Shown: positions 1 through 11,034, numbered from the stretch's first letter. The stretch: DNA of 64,000 bases from Budorcas taxicolor (GCF_023091745.1 NC_068910.1:54671272-54735271), one strand, 5' to 3'. Program-made: numbers and translations. Notes: generated by a model not told the origin, from the letters alone.

Positions 1-264
1 TGAATTTAGTGAATTTATTAAAAATCACTGAGTTGCAGATTTAACAAATCAATCTTATTACATCTCAGTAAAGTTGTTGACCAAAAAGTAAAAGGAAGAC
101 AGGGAAGAGAGTAAAAAGGGTATGGTTCCCAGAATCTCTGGGGGTGTGCGCTCAGCTATTGGGGTGTTTGGTGGAAGTTTTAAGAGTGTGGCTGTAAATT
201 AACTTGGGTGTGCCTAGTCTCTGCAACTTGAAAGAACCTAGCAAGCTATGCGTTGTTTTACTTA

Positions 265-739
265 TGTTAGAGGGTGACTAAAACCGCCCACCCTGGCCAG
301 GCATGATTGTAACCATATGCCCGAGCTATTTTATAACAGGAGGTCCTATTAAGGAACAGGAAACTAACAAACCCTCATCAACTGGAAGAATTCAGAAAAG
401 GTCAAAAGGAGATGCCACACATCCTACCACCTCCCAGAATCCTCCTCACTGGACGTCATCTTGACTGAGTGATGTGCGCGCCACCAGGAAGGACCCTGAG
501 TCAGAGTGATTGGTCAAGACAACCAGGAAACGAACCCCATCACCATAAAATCCCAGACTGTGAGTCATGTGGCAGAGCAGTTCTCCTGAGTTCCCTTATC
601 CTTCTGCTTTCCAATCAGGTGCCCTTTCCTCATAAAGTTTCTTGCTTTGTCAGCACCAGTGACTCCTTGGACAACTCACTTTTGAGTGCTGGAAAAAGCC
701 CACCCTCAGGTCCTGGATGGGGTGGCCCTTCCTGTAACA
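265..739 (+). mobile_element. Solo retroviral LTR (class I-like), copy 1
   Basis: A 475-bp block begins TGTTAG and ends GTAACA, the TG..CA ends of an LTR. It matches, in the opposite orientation, the block at 30781-31246 along its length: the ACCCTGG stretch near the start, the AGGAGGTCCT stretch, the TTGCTTTGTCAGCAC stretch and the CCTTCCTG..ACA end. No primer site, polypurine tract or retroviral reading frame lies beside it, so it is read as a solo LTR. The 4-base flanks CTTA and CTTC are a possible decayed target duplication. The 100-codon open frame inside is non-functional LTR sequence. Confidence 0.75.
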
Positions 740-880
740 CTTCAAAAAACAGCACAATTTATTTAAAATAATGATGAATTCTAAGCAACAGCTTTCGATA
801 TCCATTTCAGTACATTCTCAAGAAGGAATCTGTGATCAATCCGAACCAGGTAGGACTGATCTGTCTTCTGAAAGGGACTA

Positions 881-1252
881 CAGCAATGCTTTTCAAATTT
901 TTATACTCATAGCATCACCTGCGTGCACATGTGTGCTAAGCTGCTTCAGTCGTATCTCTGTTTAACCCTATGGATTGTAGCCCACCAGGCCCCTCTGTCA
1001 CGGGATTCTCCAGGCAAGAATACTGGAGTGGGTAGCCATGCCCTCCTCCAGGGGATCTTCCTGACCCAGGGGTCAAACCCGAGTCTCTTATGTCTCTTGC
1101 ACTGGCAGGCGGGTTCTTTACCACTAGCACCACCAAATGCATATTCAGACTAAGCAGGTCTGGGGGTGCCACCTGGGATTCTGCATTTTAACAAGCTCCA
1201 GAGGGTTGCTCGTGCTACTGTTGGTCCACGGAACACACTTTGAGCAGCATGG
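881..1252 (+). mobile_element. MER5A-type hAT MITE, split by a SINE
   Basis: The head (about 881-930) and the tail (about 1140-1252, with AGGTCTGGGG, GATTCTGCATTTTAACAAGCT and a CACTTTGAGCAGC end) look like the two ends of one non-autonomous MER5A element. The Bov-tA at 931-1134 interrupts it. The tail is clear; the head is recognised only from the CAG start and CTTTTCAAATTT. Confidence 0.65.
931..1134 (-). mobile_element. Bov-tA SINE in MER5A
   Basis: Read on the plus strand it starts GTGTGCTAAGCTGCTTCAG and ends TACCACTAGCACCACC, so the tRNA-like head is at the right. Nearly full length. Flanks TGCACAT and TGCATAT may be the target duplication. Confidence 0.9.
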
Positions 1253-1274
1253 GACTACAGCACAGTGCTCAAGG

Positions 1275-1490
1275 GTTAAGGATTTGCAAACAGATGACGA
1301 TGGATTCGCATCTGGACCCTGTTACTCAACTGCAGTGTGATTTTGTGCAAATAGCTTGAGGTCTGCATGCTTCAGTTTCATCAAGTGCACAGTGGGATGA
1401 ATAATAGTCCTAGCTCACAAGGCTATTGTGAGGACCAAATACATATAAAACACTTGGAAATAGTCCTGAGTGCAAAGGGGCTGTTCAAGG
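1275..1490 (+). mobile_element. MIR SINE
   Basis: Ancient mammalian MIR. The core runs from the 'ctggaccctgttactcaact' region through CTTCAGTTTCATCA, GTGGGATGAATAATAGTCCTA and GGCTATTGTGAGGACCAAAT to ACATATAAAACACTTGG, in the consensus order. Heavily diverged, so part of the old layer. Confidence 0.85.
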
Positions 1491-1662
1491 TAGTTGTCAA
1501 CGTTATTCTTATGATGCTATGTCTGGTCATAATCCTCTTTTGGTTTCTTTGGACACTCTGCTCACTGGGGACTCATGGCTCTGTCTCGGTTTGGTATTGG
1601 ATTATTTCTTCTTTCTTTCTTCTCTCTTTGGTATCAAAGCATTATTTTTATTTTATTAAAAA

Positions 1663-1811
1663 TTTTTTTTTGGTTGCACTGGGTCTTTGTGGCAGCACAC
1701 AGGCTTAGTTGCCCTGTGGCATATGGGATCTTATCTTCCCAACCAAGGATTGAACCTACACCGCTGTGCTGGAAGGCGGATTCTCAACCACTGGACTGCC
1801 AGGGAAGTCCC
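1663..1811 (-). mobile_element. CHR-type SINE, short form
   Basis: T-rich tail at the left (1663-1671), tRNA-like head at the right ending CACTGGACTGCCAGGGAAGT. The middle carries TGGCATATGGGATCTTA. Confidence 0.85.
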
Positions 1812-2402
1812 ACACTTATTTACTAAAGTTTATGGAAAGTTGTCCAAGTTTGTTTACGTGCTTTCAGAGGTTTCACTTAAGTACCCACTCTTGACTTAAA
1901 AGAGATTTATTTCCGGCAGTGTGTCTGGTCCTAAATTATTCCTTACCCAGAAATGGCTATTATCTGGTTGGAGCTGAGACTCTTCCGGTCTCTCTGTCCT
2001 GTTTGTATTTTCTGAGCCATGGAGTAGTGAAGAGTTTTTCAGCTGTTCTCCTCGACCCCCACACACATCTTTTTTTTTTTTGGAAGAATAATTTCCTGAT
2101 TAGAGTTTGAGCTGAAAATGGAATTTTCCCTTTGTTGAATAGAAAAATCCTGGAAGCCAAGACAATTCCTGTAAAACAACACTAAACATGTCCCCAGCCC
2201 CACCCCACTACCCTACATGTACTAGTTCAGAGGATATCCCTGTTTAACGATTCCATTTTTAATACTGCTTCACACGCAAGCATTTGTGTAGAGGTGGAAT
2301 GCTTTTGTCTTGATGAATTGCTCCACCAAGCACCATCTTGCTTGCGTCTCCAGGTCACATAAAGAGTTCATTAGTAAACAATGCCTCCCCCGCCCCCCGC
2401 CG
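1812..2402. other. No recognised feature
   Basis: Apart from a T run near 2071-2081 I see no repeat family, splice-like structure or coding bias. The 60-70 codon open frames here have no recognisable content. Confidence 0.6.
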
Positions 2403-2530
2403 CCTTTTTTTTCTTTCTTTTGGCCAGGCTGTGTGGGTTGTGGGATCTTAGTTCTCCGGCCAGGAACTGAACCCGGGGCCACTGCAGTGATAGTGCCAAG
2501 TCTTAACCACTGGACTGCCAGGGAATTCCC
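2403..2530 (-). mobile_element. CHR-type SINE, short form
   Basis: Poly-T/pyrimidine tail at left, then TGGGATCTTAGTTC, a B-box region GAACTGAACCC and the head CACTGGACTGCCAGGGAATT. About 128 bp and essentially complete for the short type. Confidence 0.85.
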
Positions 2531-2651
2531 TGTAAGATATTTCGATGAACTATACTGCACCACCTCTAAGCTGTCTGCATGTGTGCTATTTAGGGGTGCC
2601 CACAAGAGACGAGGCCACCACAAGAAACTAAAGGGGGCACAGTGTTTTTTA

Positions 2652-2815
2652 AGATTCATTTATTTATTATAATAAATCTTATTATAAATTATTTATTTGG
2701 TCACACCAGGTCTTAGTTGAGGCACGTGGGGTCTGGTTTCCTGACTAGGGATCCAACCCGAGACCCTGCCTTGGGAGCACAGAGTCTTAGCCACTGGCCC
2801 GCAGGGAGGTCTCCC
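2652..2815 (-). mobile_element. CHR-type SINE, diverged
   Basis: AT-rich tail (ATTTATTTATTATAATAAAT) followed by GGTCTTAGTTGAGGCACGTG, GGGATCCAACCC and the head CACTGGCCCGCAGGGAGGT. More diverged than the copy about 120 bp upstream. Confidence 0.75.
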
Positions 2816-2954
2816 AAAGGAGGCACATCTTCACCCCAGGGCCAGACCCTGGAGAAATGCAAACTCGAGATGCAACATCCTGGACTGGCGAAATCCCTGC
2901 AGTGTTCTTTTAGATTAAAGGATGGTTAATTCATGCTTTCGTAAAGGGACTGCC

Positions 2955-3130
2955 AGGGGATATTTTTCAAAAATCCATTTCATTGAGGTGTCATTAATAT
3001 ATCACTAAACACACGCATTCAATGTGTAGAATTCATGAACCTTGACAAACGTGTGTACTCACACAATCACCACTGTAGTCAAGACGCGAAACATTTCCAC
3101 CACTCCTGGGGGATTCTTAATCCCTATAAG
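2955..3130 (-). mobile_element. Old L1 3'-end fragment
   Basis: The order ATTTCATTGAGGTGTCATTAA, TTGACAAACGTGTG, CAATCACCACTGTAGTCAAGA and ACATTTCCACCACTCC is that of an old mammalian L1 3' untranslated region read antisense. Confidence 0.6.
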
Positions 3131-3380
3131 TTCCCCTGGTAAGGGGAGCGGGAGGTCACGCCTCTGGGTAGTAAGTGGGCTCTGCTAAAAGGGGGAAGGA
3201 AGTCATATTCTGAAGGACTAAGGGACATGGTTTCATCACCAGAGGAGGATGTGATGGTCGTGGACCACAGGAGAAGGAAGCCATCTGGGAACTGGAGTTT
3301 TCTCTGAGAAGGTCCCAAGTGAAATCTCTTCCACCTTTTTTTCTACTTCTGTTTTCCCTAAGTCATATTTAGTATTCTGT

Positions 3381-3868
3381 GTTGTTGTTGTTGTGCTTCA
3401 GTCGCTAATTCACGTTCAACTCTTTGTGACCCCATGGATTGCAGCACGCCAGGCTTCCCTGTCCTTCACTATCTCCTGGAGCTTGCTCAAACTCATGTCC
3501 ATTAAGTCGGTGATGCCGACTTAACCATCTCATCCTCTGTCATCCCCTTCTCCTCCTGCCTTCAATCTTTCACAGCATCAGGGTCTTTTCCAATGAGTTG
3601 GCTCTTCACATCAGGTGGCCAAACTATTGGAGCTTCAGCATCAGTCCTTCCAATGAATATTCTGGGTTGATTTCCTTTAGGATTTACTGGTTTGATGTCC
3701 TTGCTGTCCAAGGGACCCTCTAGAATCTTCTCCACCACCACAATTTGAAAGCATCAAATTTTTTTGGCACTCAGCCTTCTTTATGGTCCAACTCTCACAT
3801 CTGTACATGACTACTGGAAAGACCATAGCTTTGACTATAAGGACCTTTGTTGGCAAAAGTCTGTGTTA
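3381..3868 (-). mobile_element. BovB LINE 3' end, older copy
   Basis: After a (GTT)n tract at 3381-3394 the sequence runs antisense through the BovB 3' end: GATTGCAGCACGCCAGGCTT, CTCATCCTCTGTCATCCCC, CATCAGGTGGCCAAA and GACCTTTGTTGGCAAA. It stops around 3868, so it is 5'-truncated. It is more diverged than the four large copies between 39 and 49 kb. Confidence 0.85.
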
Positions 3869-4434
3869 AGTGTCACCAAATCTTTCACAAAGACACAGAC
3901 TCTGTTAGTGGTGTATGGCAGGTGTCAAGGGGAAGAGAGCAAAGGGAAATGCCACTAGCTGAGGCCAGCAAGGCAGAGACTGCACCACTTTAGGACGAAC
4001 AGGGCTTGGGAGGCCCTGGAATGACGAGGCACAGAGGATGATGGCTTTAGATGGACTGAAAACAGCAGCTGAAGCTTAGACGAACTCAGAGACAGATATG
4101 AGATGAGCTCAACAGAGGAAATCCTTGAAATAGGGTTGTCGTATTCAGCAAATAAAAATTAGAATGCCCATTTAAATTTGAATTTCAGATAAACAATGAA
4201 TAATTTTAGGGTAAGTATGTCTCATGCAGTATTTGAAAGACATTATTCTAAAAAAATTTGTGCTTTATCTGAAATTCCAGTTTAACTGATCATCTTGTAT
4301 TTTATCTGAAAACTCTAACTTATAAGAAAGAAACTCTAGTAACTTGATTGCAACGTTAACCATTTAATCAAAATAATTAAAAGTGAAGAATGAAAAATAA
4401 GAATCCACATCTTCTGGAGGTTTGAATAAAGGAT
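3869..4434. other. No recognised feature
   Basis: Mixed then A+T-rich sequence with no family, open frame or motif I can support. Confidence 0.55.
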
Positions 4435-4463
4435 GGTGTGTGTGTGTGTGTGTGTGTGTGTGT
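4435..4463 (+). repeat. (TG)n microsatellite
   Basis: About 14 uninterrupted TG units; likely length-polymorphic. Confidence 0.97.
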
Positions 4464-4779
4464 ACACATTAAAATGATTAAAGAGAATTAAAACTGAAAG
4501 ACCAATATATATTTTTGGACTTCAACATAAAGTGAACTTGATATTTTATTTACTTGACTTGAATCTGTTTTCTAGGGAGCTAAGTAAGTTTTTTATTTTT
4601 AGTTCCAAACTGGCTGAGTCTTTCAAAGTCTGAGTAGGTTATGGTTTCCTTAGAGACTTTTGATCTGGGCACCATTTCAACAAGAACAATTTTTTACCTG
4701 TGGGCATTTTTTACTGGAGATTGGATCACAGAAGCCTTTGACCTTTTTTCTTTATTTTTTCCTTATTGGTTTACTTGTT
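4464..4779. other. No recognised feature
   Basis: A+T-rich; nothing recognised. Confidence 0.55.
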
Positions 4780-5275
4780 TATTTTAATCTGTTTAATCTA
4801 TTAGTTTCAGCTGTACAGTGTAGTGATTCAGTATTTCAAAAGATTATATACTCCATTAAAAGTTGTTACAAGATAGCTATAATTTCCTGTGCTGTACAAT
4901 ATAACCTCATTTCTCTGTTTTATACATAGTAGCTTGTATCTCTTAATCCCACACCCTTATTTTGCTTTTCGTCACTGAGTGTGATGTTAGCTATGGGACT
5001 GTCATAAATGGTCTCTATTATGTTGAGACATGTTATCTCTTTACCAAGTTTCATGAAATTTTCTGTCATTAATGGATACTGAATTTTGTCAAATGCTCTT
5101 TCTGCATTTTTTGAGGTGATCATTTGATTTTTATCCTCCTTTTGTTAATATGGTGTATCACTTTGATTTATTTGCAGATATGGAGGCATCCTTGGGTCCA
5201 TGGAATAAAATCCAACTTGAGTGTAAGTGTATGCTATCCTTTTTTTATATTGTTGGATTTGGTTTGCAAATGATC
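4780..5275 (-). mobile_element. L1 fragment: 3' end plus an ORF2 RT piece
   Basis: 4780-4960 is L1 3' untranslated sequence read antisense (TTAGTTTCAGCTGTACAG, TTTCCTGTGCTGTACAAT). It joins directly to ORF2 sequence. The minus-strand frame 4920-5123 carries SKNAERAFDKIQYPLM, the motif-A region of the L1 reverse transcriptase, and LSDEKQNKG. The stretch that normally separates RT motif A from the 3' end is missing, so this is an internally deleted copy. Confidence 0.8.
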
Positions 5276-5742
5276 CTTCCTCACAGTTAAAAAATTACTT
5301 ATATGGAAGTTTCATATGTAAAAGATTCAAGTAGTGTCAAAATACTTATTAGAAAAATAAGTGACCCTCTGCTCAAAACTTTTTCATTCTGTACCTCCAA
5401 TCCCTAGTAATAACCACTTTCAATCCTTTTTAGAAATTATTTCTGATCAGTAATTCCACATGTTAAATAATATTGTTATGTTAAATAATCTCTTCAGATT
5501 ATTTTTTATTTCCTGCTGATAGTGGAGAATTTCTCTTATACTACTCTCTGCAATTCTCTTTCCACTTCTCTCCGCCATCTGCCCAATCTTTCACAATTTT
5601 TAGTTCAAATAAGGATTGTTAACATCATTTCAGTTTATAAAAGTCATTCACTGCTGAGAAATGTAATATATTGTGGTTGCATTTTGATACAATTTGTTTG
5701 AATTAATATTTGCCTCTGCGTTTGGGAAAACCCCCACTGTGT
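5276..5742. other. No recognised feature
   Basis: A+T-rich. The part around 5290-5480 has the flavour of an old L1 3' region but I cannot place it. Confidence 0.5.
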
Positions 5743-6010
5743 ATCTATTTTTGGCGGCTCTGGTCTTTGTCGCTTCAGACAGGCTTTCTCTAAATGTGGG
5801 CAGCGGCTCCTCTTCGTGGCAGCGCACGGGCTTCTCTCTGCAGTGCCTTCTCTCGTTGCAGAGCGCGGGCTCCCGCGGGTGGGCTCAGTGGCTGCGGTGC
5901 ACAGACCTCGCTGCTCCGAGGCACGTGGCGTCCCCCCCAACCCGGGCCTGGACCCTGGTCTCCTACACTGGTAGGCGGGTTCTTAACCACTGGACCACCG
6001 GGAAGTCCCT
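5743..6010 (-). mobile_element. CHR-type SINE, long form
   Basis: Nearly full length. From TTTTTGGCGGCTCTGGTCTT at the tail side through the GC-rich body (several GCGCGGGCT-type steps) to the head TAACCACTGGACCACCGGGA. The GC-rich body creates spurious overlapping open frames on both strands at 5644-6188. Confidence 0.9.
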
Positions 6011-6059
6011 TCCTTGGCTTTTTAAATTTTTTTGGTCTTTTAAACTGAGGTCTATTACA

Positions 6060-6645
6060 TAAAAAAAATAAATAAATAAAATAAACAGGTCTAATTGACA
6101 CAGAACATTTTATTAGGTTTGGATATACAACACAGTGGTTCGACGTTTGTACATACTGTGGAGTGATCACCATAAGTCTAATTAACATATGTTCTCATAC
6201 ATGTTACAGAATATTTTTTTTCTTATGATAAGAACTCTTAACATTTACTCTCTTGGCAGCTAACTTTTAAATATGTCATACAGAGACTTCCGTGGTGGTC
6301 CAATGGTCAAGAATTTGCCTTTTAGGGCAGGGTATATGGGTTCGCTCCCTGGTCGGAGAACTGAGACCCTCCATGTCATGCAGCAACTAGGCTACTGAGC
6401 CCTCCGCCTCTGGAGTGTGTGGGCCACAACTAGAGAAGCCCGCACGCGGACACAAGATCTGCCGCATTTTTTACGCCATATAGTACTATAAACCATGCTC
6501 ATCATGCTGTATATCACATCTCCATGACTATCTATTTTATAACTCCAAGTGTGAACCTTTTGACCCCTTTCACCAATTTTGTTCACCTCCTGCCCCACCT
6601 CTTACATCCACAGTTGCCTGTTTTCACTTTTGATTAGTTTTCTAC
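6060..6645 (-). mobile_element. L1 3' end, split by a CHR SINE
   Basis: Antisense L1 3' sequence runs 6060-6283 and resumes at about 6471 with ATATAGTACTATAAACCATG, CATCTCCATGACTATCTATT and CCTTTTGACCCCTTTCACC. The plus-strand SINE at 6284-6470 sits inside it. Confidence 0.75.
6284..6470 (+). mobile_element. CHR-type SINE in L1
   Basis: Head AGACTTCCGTGGTGGTCCAA, B-box-like GGGTTCGCTCCCTGGTC, then CAACTAGGCTACTGAGCCC. The body ends early at about 6470. Confidence 0.85.
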
Positions 6646-6726
6646 AGACTTCTATTTTTTCCCCAAATGCTCTCATTGATCTGTTAAAGGTAGCAATATA
6701 TATATACATATATTTTCCAAATGATC

Positions 6727-6926
6727 AAAAGATTCTGATGCTGGCGAAGATTGAAGGCAGGAGGAGAAGGGGATGACAGAGGATAAGATGGTTGGATGGC
6801 ATCATTGACTCAATGGACATGAGTTTGAGCAAGCTCCAGGAGGTGGTGAAGGACAGGGAAGCCTGGTGTGCTGCAGTTCATGGGGTCACAAAGAGTTGGG
6901 CACAACTTAGTGACTGAACAACAGCA
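6727..6926 (+). mobile_element. BovB LINE 3' end, sense
   Basis: GATTCTGATGCTGG, GGCAGGAGGAGAAGGGGATG, GACTCAATGGACATGAGTTT and the end CACAACTTAGTGACTGAACA are the terminal 200 bp of BovB in sense. It encodes the usual last codons of the element but no intact domain. Confidence 0.9.
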
Positions 6927-6991
6927 AAACACATTAAATACTCTGGTTCTTTTCTTCCACCCTACTCAGCAGCTCTCCCTACAACCGTCTA

Positions 6992-7066
6992 TTGGGTTGG
7001 TCAAAAAGTTCATTCAGATTTTCTGTAAGATGTTGAGGAAAAACCCAAACTTTTTGGCTAACCCAG
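6992..7066. mobile_element. Mariner-type MITE
   Basis: A 75-bp near-palindrome. TTGGGTTGGTCAAAAAGTT at the left pairs with AACTTTTTGGCTAACCCAG at the right, flanked by TA at 6990-6991 and 7067-7068. TA duplication plus these terminal repeats identify a non-autonomous Tc1/mariner element with no transposase. Confidence 0.9.
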
Positions 7067-7068
7067 TA

Positions 7069-7378
7069 TCTTCCTATTCCATCTGAAATGGTTAATCTCA
7101 GGGCCTCCACTCTGCTATCAACATGAGTCTTCCCTTCACAATCTGTTTATGACTTCCCTTCACTATCTGCTTTGGTTGAAGAGGAAAGGATGTGTACTAA
7201 AACTCATATCTTCTTCTATCTTTTACTGAAGCATATATTTTAAAAAATAGTTTCCTATCAAAAAGGTGCATTAGAGATTTGCTTATCTGAGGATTTTATG
7301 CTTGAAAATGTATTTTCTCCTTGTACTTGATCAGTGGTCAGACTTTGTATGGAATTTTAGATTAATAATGACCCTCAA
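7069..7378. other. No recognised feature
   Basis: A+T-rich; nothing recognised. Confidence 0.5.
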
Positions 7379-7689
7379 GGACTTGCCTGGCAGTCCAGTG
7401 ATTTAGAATCTACCTTCGAAATGCAGGGGACATGGTTTCGATCCCTGATTGGGGAACTAAGATCCCTCATGCCTTGGAGCACCTAAACCCACGCACCACA
7501 AGTAGAGAGCCTTTGTGCCACATCTGGAGAATCCCGAGAGCTGCAGCTGCTGAGCCTGGGCAGGCGGAAGCCCACGCGCCCCAACCAGGGGAGCCCAGAG
7601 ACCACAGCTGGAGAAAGCCTGCATGCAGCAACAGAGCAGCTTCGTGTCACAAGGAAGAACCCGCACAGCCACACACACACAAAATAGAA
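7379..7689 (+). mobile_element. CHR-type SINE, long form, full length
   Basis: Head GGACTTGCCTGGCAGTCCAG, B-box-like GGTTTCGATCCCTGATT, body with GAGAGCTGCAGCTGCTGAGCC and repeated CACGCGCC steps, then a CA/A-rich tail ending near 7689. About 310 bp, the most complete plus-strand copy of this form. Confidence 0.9.
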
Positions 7690-7731
7690 TAACAAATCTC
7701 AGAAATTTGGAGGCAGCCAGATGGTTGTCGG

Positions 7732-8002
7732 GAGAAGGCAGTGGCACCCCACTCCAGTACTCTTGCCTGGAAAATCCCATGGACAGAGGAGCCTGGTGGG
7801 CTAGAGTCTACAGGGTCACTAAGAGTCGGGCACGACTGAGAGACTTCACTTTCACTTTTCACTTTCATGCATTGGAGAAGGAAATGGCAACCCACTCCAG
7901 GGTTCTTGCCTGGAGAATCCCAGGGACGGCGGAGCCTGGTGGGCTGCCGTCTATGGAGTCGCACAGAGTCGGACACGACTGAAGCAACTTAGCAGCAGCA
8001 GC
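7732..8002 (+). mobile_element. Bov-A2 dimeric SINE with target duplication
   Basis: Two BovA monomers in tandem (each has CCCACTCCAG..TTGCCTGGA..AGGAGCCTGGTGGGCT) are joined by the linker CACTTTCACTTTTCACTTTC. The end is a (GCA)n tail. The flanks AGATGGTTGTCG (7719-7730) and AGGTGGCTGTCG (8003-8014) match at 10 of 12 and are the target-site duplication. Confidence 0.95.
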
Positions 8003-8014
8003 AGGTGGCTGTCG

Positions 8015-8426
8015 TGCTTGCTCTCAATATTTGTGTGTGTCATATTTTCTCACTGTAAAAGCGTTTAGTCTTCATTTATCCCAGGTGCTCTGATTTTTCA
8101 TGAGGGTGTGCCTTTGGCTGAGACACTAATAATTCATTGTATTTGTCACTTATGGAACTAGAGACGCGTGTCTTTGGCCATAGACTATCTTCTTCTTTGC
8201 TTGTGACTTTAATAATTTTACCCATTCCCTTCCTCTATTATTTCTTGAATTCATATTAATTGGACACTGAACTTCCTGGATTAATTATCTAATTTTGTTT
8301 CATTTCCCCTCCCATTTCTGTCTTCAGAAAATTATTCTACTTTCTTGCTAAGTTCCCTTCTTCCAAGTTCCTCCAATTCATCTTCTAGCTTTTCCATCAA
8401 AAATGTATTTTCAGTTAAATTTTACA
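8015..8426. other. No recognised feature
   Basis: A+T-rich. Nothing recognised on either strand. Confidence 0.5.
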
Positions 8427-8490
8427 TAGGGCTTCCCAGGTGGTGGAATGGTAAAGAACTTGCCTGCCAATGCAGGAGACACAAGAGAAG
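8427..8490 (+). mobile_element. Bov-tA SINE, head fragment
   Basis: Only the tRNA-like head: GGGCTTCCCAGGTGG..GGTAAAGAACTTGCCTGCCA..GCAGGAGACACAAGAG. The B box and the whole BovA part are missing. Confidence 0.8.
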
Positions 8491-9064
8491 CAGGCTGCCC
8501 CTCACTGTGCTTTGACTGGTACTTTTTACTAGCTTCTTAGTCTTGTTTCAGAAATACAAATATCTTTTCTTAGCATTCTAAAAATACACACTATAGGTTT
8601 TTCAAACTTCATTCACTGTCTCTGTTTTCCTCAGATCCTCCTTTTCTGAGTGTTTTGATGTCTTTCATGCCAGAAATCGGCTCTTGTAACTGGTCATCTT
8701 TGGCTTTCCACGTATAATTGAGAGGAAAATATAGAAAGCAGACTGGAATGTGTGTGCTGTGGGAAGGGAACCTTTTCACCAGTGGGTTTCATCTGAAGAT
8801 GACAAGATAATGATGGGGGCACTTTACCTGTCTCAAAAGACCTTATATTTGTGTTTAGTTTCCCTATGGAGGAGCATCCAGCTTGCAGATGGAGTTAGAT
8901 GAAAGGACAGTAACTTGCCTGGCTGCTGTTATTTTGGGACAGGTAGAAGAAGAGAGAAGAGGACCCTGTAGTTCAGAATGTGGGTTAACTGCTCCGTTTC
9001 CAGTCCTGCCTCTAACTTCATTCCTTTGCTAGCTCCTCCACCCATCTACTTGTCCTCTTGGGTT
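8491..9064. other. No recognised feature
   Basis: Likely old single-copy sequence; no family or exon structure recognised. Confidence 0.5.
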
Positions 9065-9065
9065 A

Positions 9066-9137
<72 letters not shown>

Positions 9138-9141
9138 TTTT
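9065..9141 (+). repeat. (AC)n(TA)n(T)n compound microsatellite
   Basis: About 13 AC units, then about 19 TA units, then a run of about 12 T. The TA part may extrude as a cruciform. Confidence 0.97.
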
Positions 9142-10089
9142 GATTAATTTGCTGGAATTTCAGTGGAGTCTGGCTGGAAAGGGAGAAAACCATAGAGGAT
9201 TATCCATCTTACTTAGAAGTCTAAGACAACTACTCTTCACAAACAATCTTTATCAATCAAGTCCCCTTAATTTCCATATAAATAGACTGTGTTGACTTTA
9301 AAGAATGGTATGTATTACTCACCTTTCCAACCAGACTCTGAGCTGAGTGGTATCTTGCCACTGATATGGGTCCTATACGGGACCCTGGGGTTTTGAATTT
9401 CTACATTTTAGATCATCCTTTCCTTGTTGTGGGCTTGTTGTAAAGGATAGACAGACACAGGCAGACCTGGAAACAGCTCAAAACGTAGGTGCTGGGAAGT
9501 GGGCTGATGAAAGACATGAGGATATGATTACAGGTTCAAAGTCCCATTGAGTGCTAAATAAGGATTCTTTGACACTGGGTCCTTTAATCAAGTTACAAAA
9601 ATTCTGCTGAAGTGAACATGTGCCTTTATTATTAGGAAGCAGGATAGCATTTGAAGTGCAATTGTAGAAGCAGTGAAATACATCCAAGAATCCATGAAGC
9701 AGACATGAGTCTATTATCACTCATAATGGACCTGAATATAAAGAGTTCGATTGAAGTCTTTTGCATCTACGACTTCTGAATCTATTTCTGATAGCTAATG
9801 ACAGTCCTTGGTTATCATTAAGAATATTCCTAGTCCCCTCCAGGGGTAAGAGAGATTCTTAAGGATGCCTTGATGTATAATTAGGTGGGAATGCAGTCAT
9901 ATTTCTCTTTGAAAGTTCTGAGGATAATCCCTTAGCTTGCCAACTGGCCTTATTATAAAGCTATTACGCTTATGGAAACTGGTGGAGTTTTTATGATCTC
10001 ATATGAGTGTGGAGAAGGCAATGAATGGGAAAATATCCCATTTGATTGCTGTGGAAATTTTGGAATGCCTGAATAGGTGAAAAAATTTT
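9142..10089. other. No recognised feature
   Basis: About 950 bp without a repeat family or coding sequence I can support; open frames are under 85 codons with unremarkable composition. Confidence 0.5.
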
Positions 10090-10435
10090 TTGTTGTGTTT
10101 ACTATATGCTAGGCATTGTGCTAGAATTTAAATGTATTATCTTTATTTAAGTCTTTGGGATAACCCCATAAGGTGGGGGCTATGATTATATACATTCTAA
10201 AGAGCAGAGGTCCCCAACTTTTTTGGCACTACGGACCAATATCATGGAAGACAATTTTTCCATGGATCAGGGGTGGGGGATGATTTTGAGATGACTCAGG
10301 CACATTACTTTTACTGTGCACTTATTTCTATTTTATTACATCAGCTCCACCTCAGAATATCGGGCATTAGATCCTGGAGTTTGGGGACCCCTGCTGCAGA
10401 GCAGAAGACTGAGATCATAGAGGTAGTAAGTGGGG
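10090..10435 (+). mobile_element. MIR SINE, split by a hAT MITE
   Basis: MIR sequence (ACTATATGCTAGGCATTGTGC, ATAACCCCATAAGGTGGGGG) runs to about 10204. It resumes after the inserted element with AGAAGACTGAGATCATAGAGG, which corresponds to the 'gaaactgaggc' part of MIR. Confidence 0.75.
10205..10393. mobile_element. MER1-type hAT MITE, copy 1
   Basis: 189 bp with terminal repeats CAGAGGTCCCCAAC and TTTGGGGACCCCTG. The 8-base flanks CTAAAGAG (10197-10204) and CTGCAGAG (10394-10401) match at 6 of 8, as expected for hAT. No transposase sequence. The internal sequence matches the copy at 16226-16419. The family name is from memory. Confidence 0.8.
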
Positions 10436-10522
10436 GAAACTTATTTTGAAACCAAGGATTTTGGTTAGTCTGTGTTGTGGATGATATAAGAACTCTTCTA
10501 GTCCTCGAGGATCTGATTTTGC

Positions 10523-10550
10523 TGTGTGTGTGTGTGTGTGTGTGTGTGTG
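10523..10550 (+). repeat. (TG)n microsatellite
   Basis: About 14 TG units. Confidence 0.97.
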
Positions 10551-11034
10551 AGTGTTTATGCTGTATGCTTTTGCTTGAGCTGTTTATCACCTGCAGCTCT
10601 TTCTTGGGGATCCACACTCAGGACAATGGAGCCTGCTTTTTCTGGAGTGGTCTTTAACCAATACCCGCCGGATATGAGACGATGAAAGGCCAGCTTTCTC
10701 ATGGTGACTTGGCACAGCTGTGAAGTGTTGTGACAGTCTTCCCTCAGAGTCGCCTCCAAGACTCTGGAGCACCCATCCTTGAAACTCTGCATTCTTCCCC
10801 CACTCTTCCCTACTGGCTTCTTCAGGGCCTACTTCCTTCTTAAGTCCCTTGACATGAGTCCTTGTCTCGGGGTCTATGTCTAGCAAATTTCACCTAGGAC
10901 AATAATTTGTTTGCACTGACTAGCTGTGAGCCTGTGCTTACCCAGCTCGTGCACAGTAGGGCTGGAGAGACACTGGGAGACCACCGAGGCCAGCTCTCCT
11001 CACTCTGACTTGTGATGACCACCCTCTACATGCA
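10551..11034. other. No recognised feature
   Basis: Two overlapping minus-strand open frames (10556-10792, 10587-10886) have no recognisable motif and I do not call them genes. The right end may already be diverged L2. Confidence 0.5.

Noticed and set aside
5644..6188. GC-rich frames of 84-132 codons on both strands
   Set aside because: Product of the GC-rich CHR SINE body.
7457..7982. Overlapping frames of 86-119 codons on both strands
   Set aside because: They lie inside a CHR SINE and a Bov-A2.
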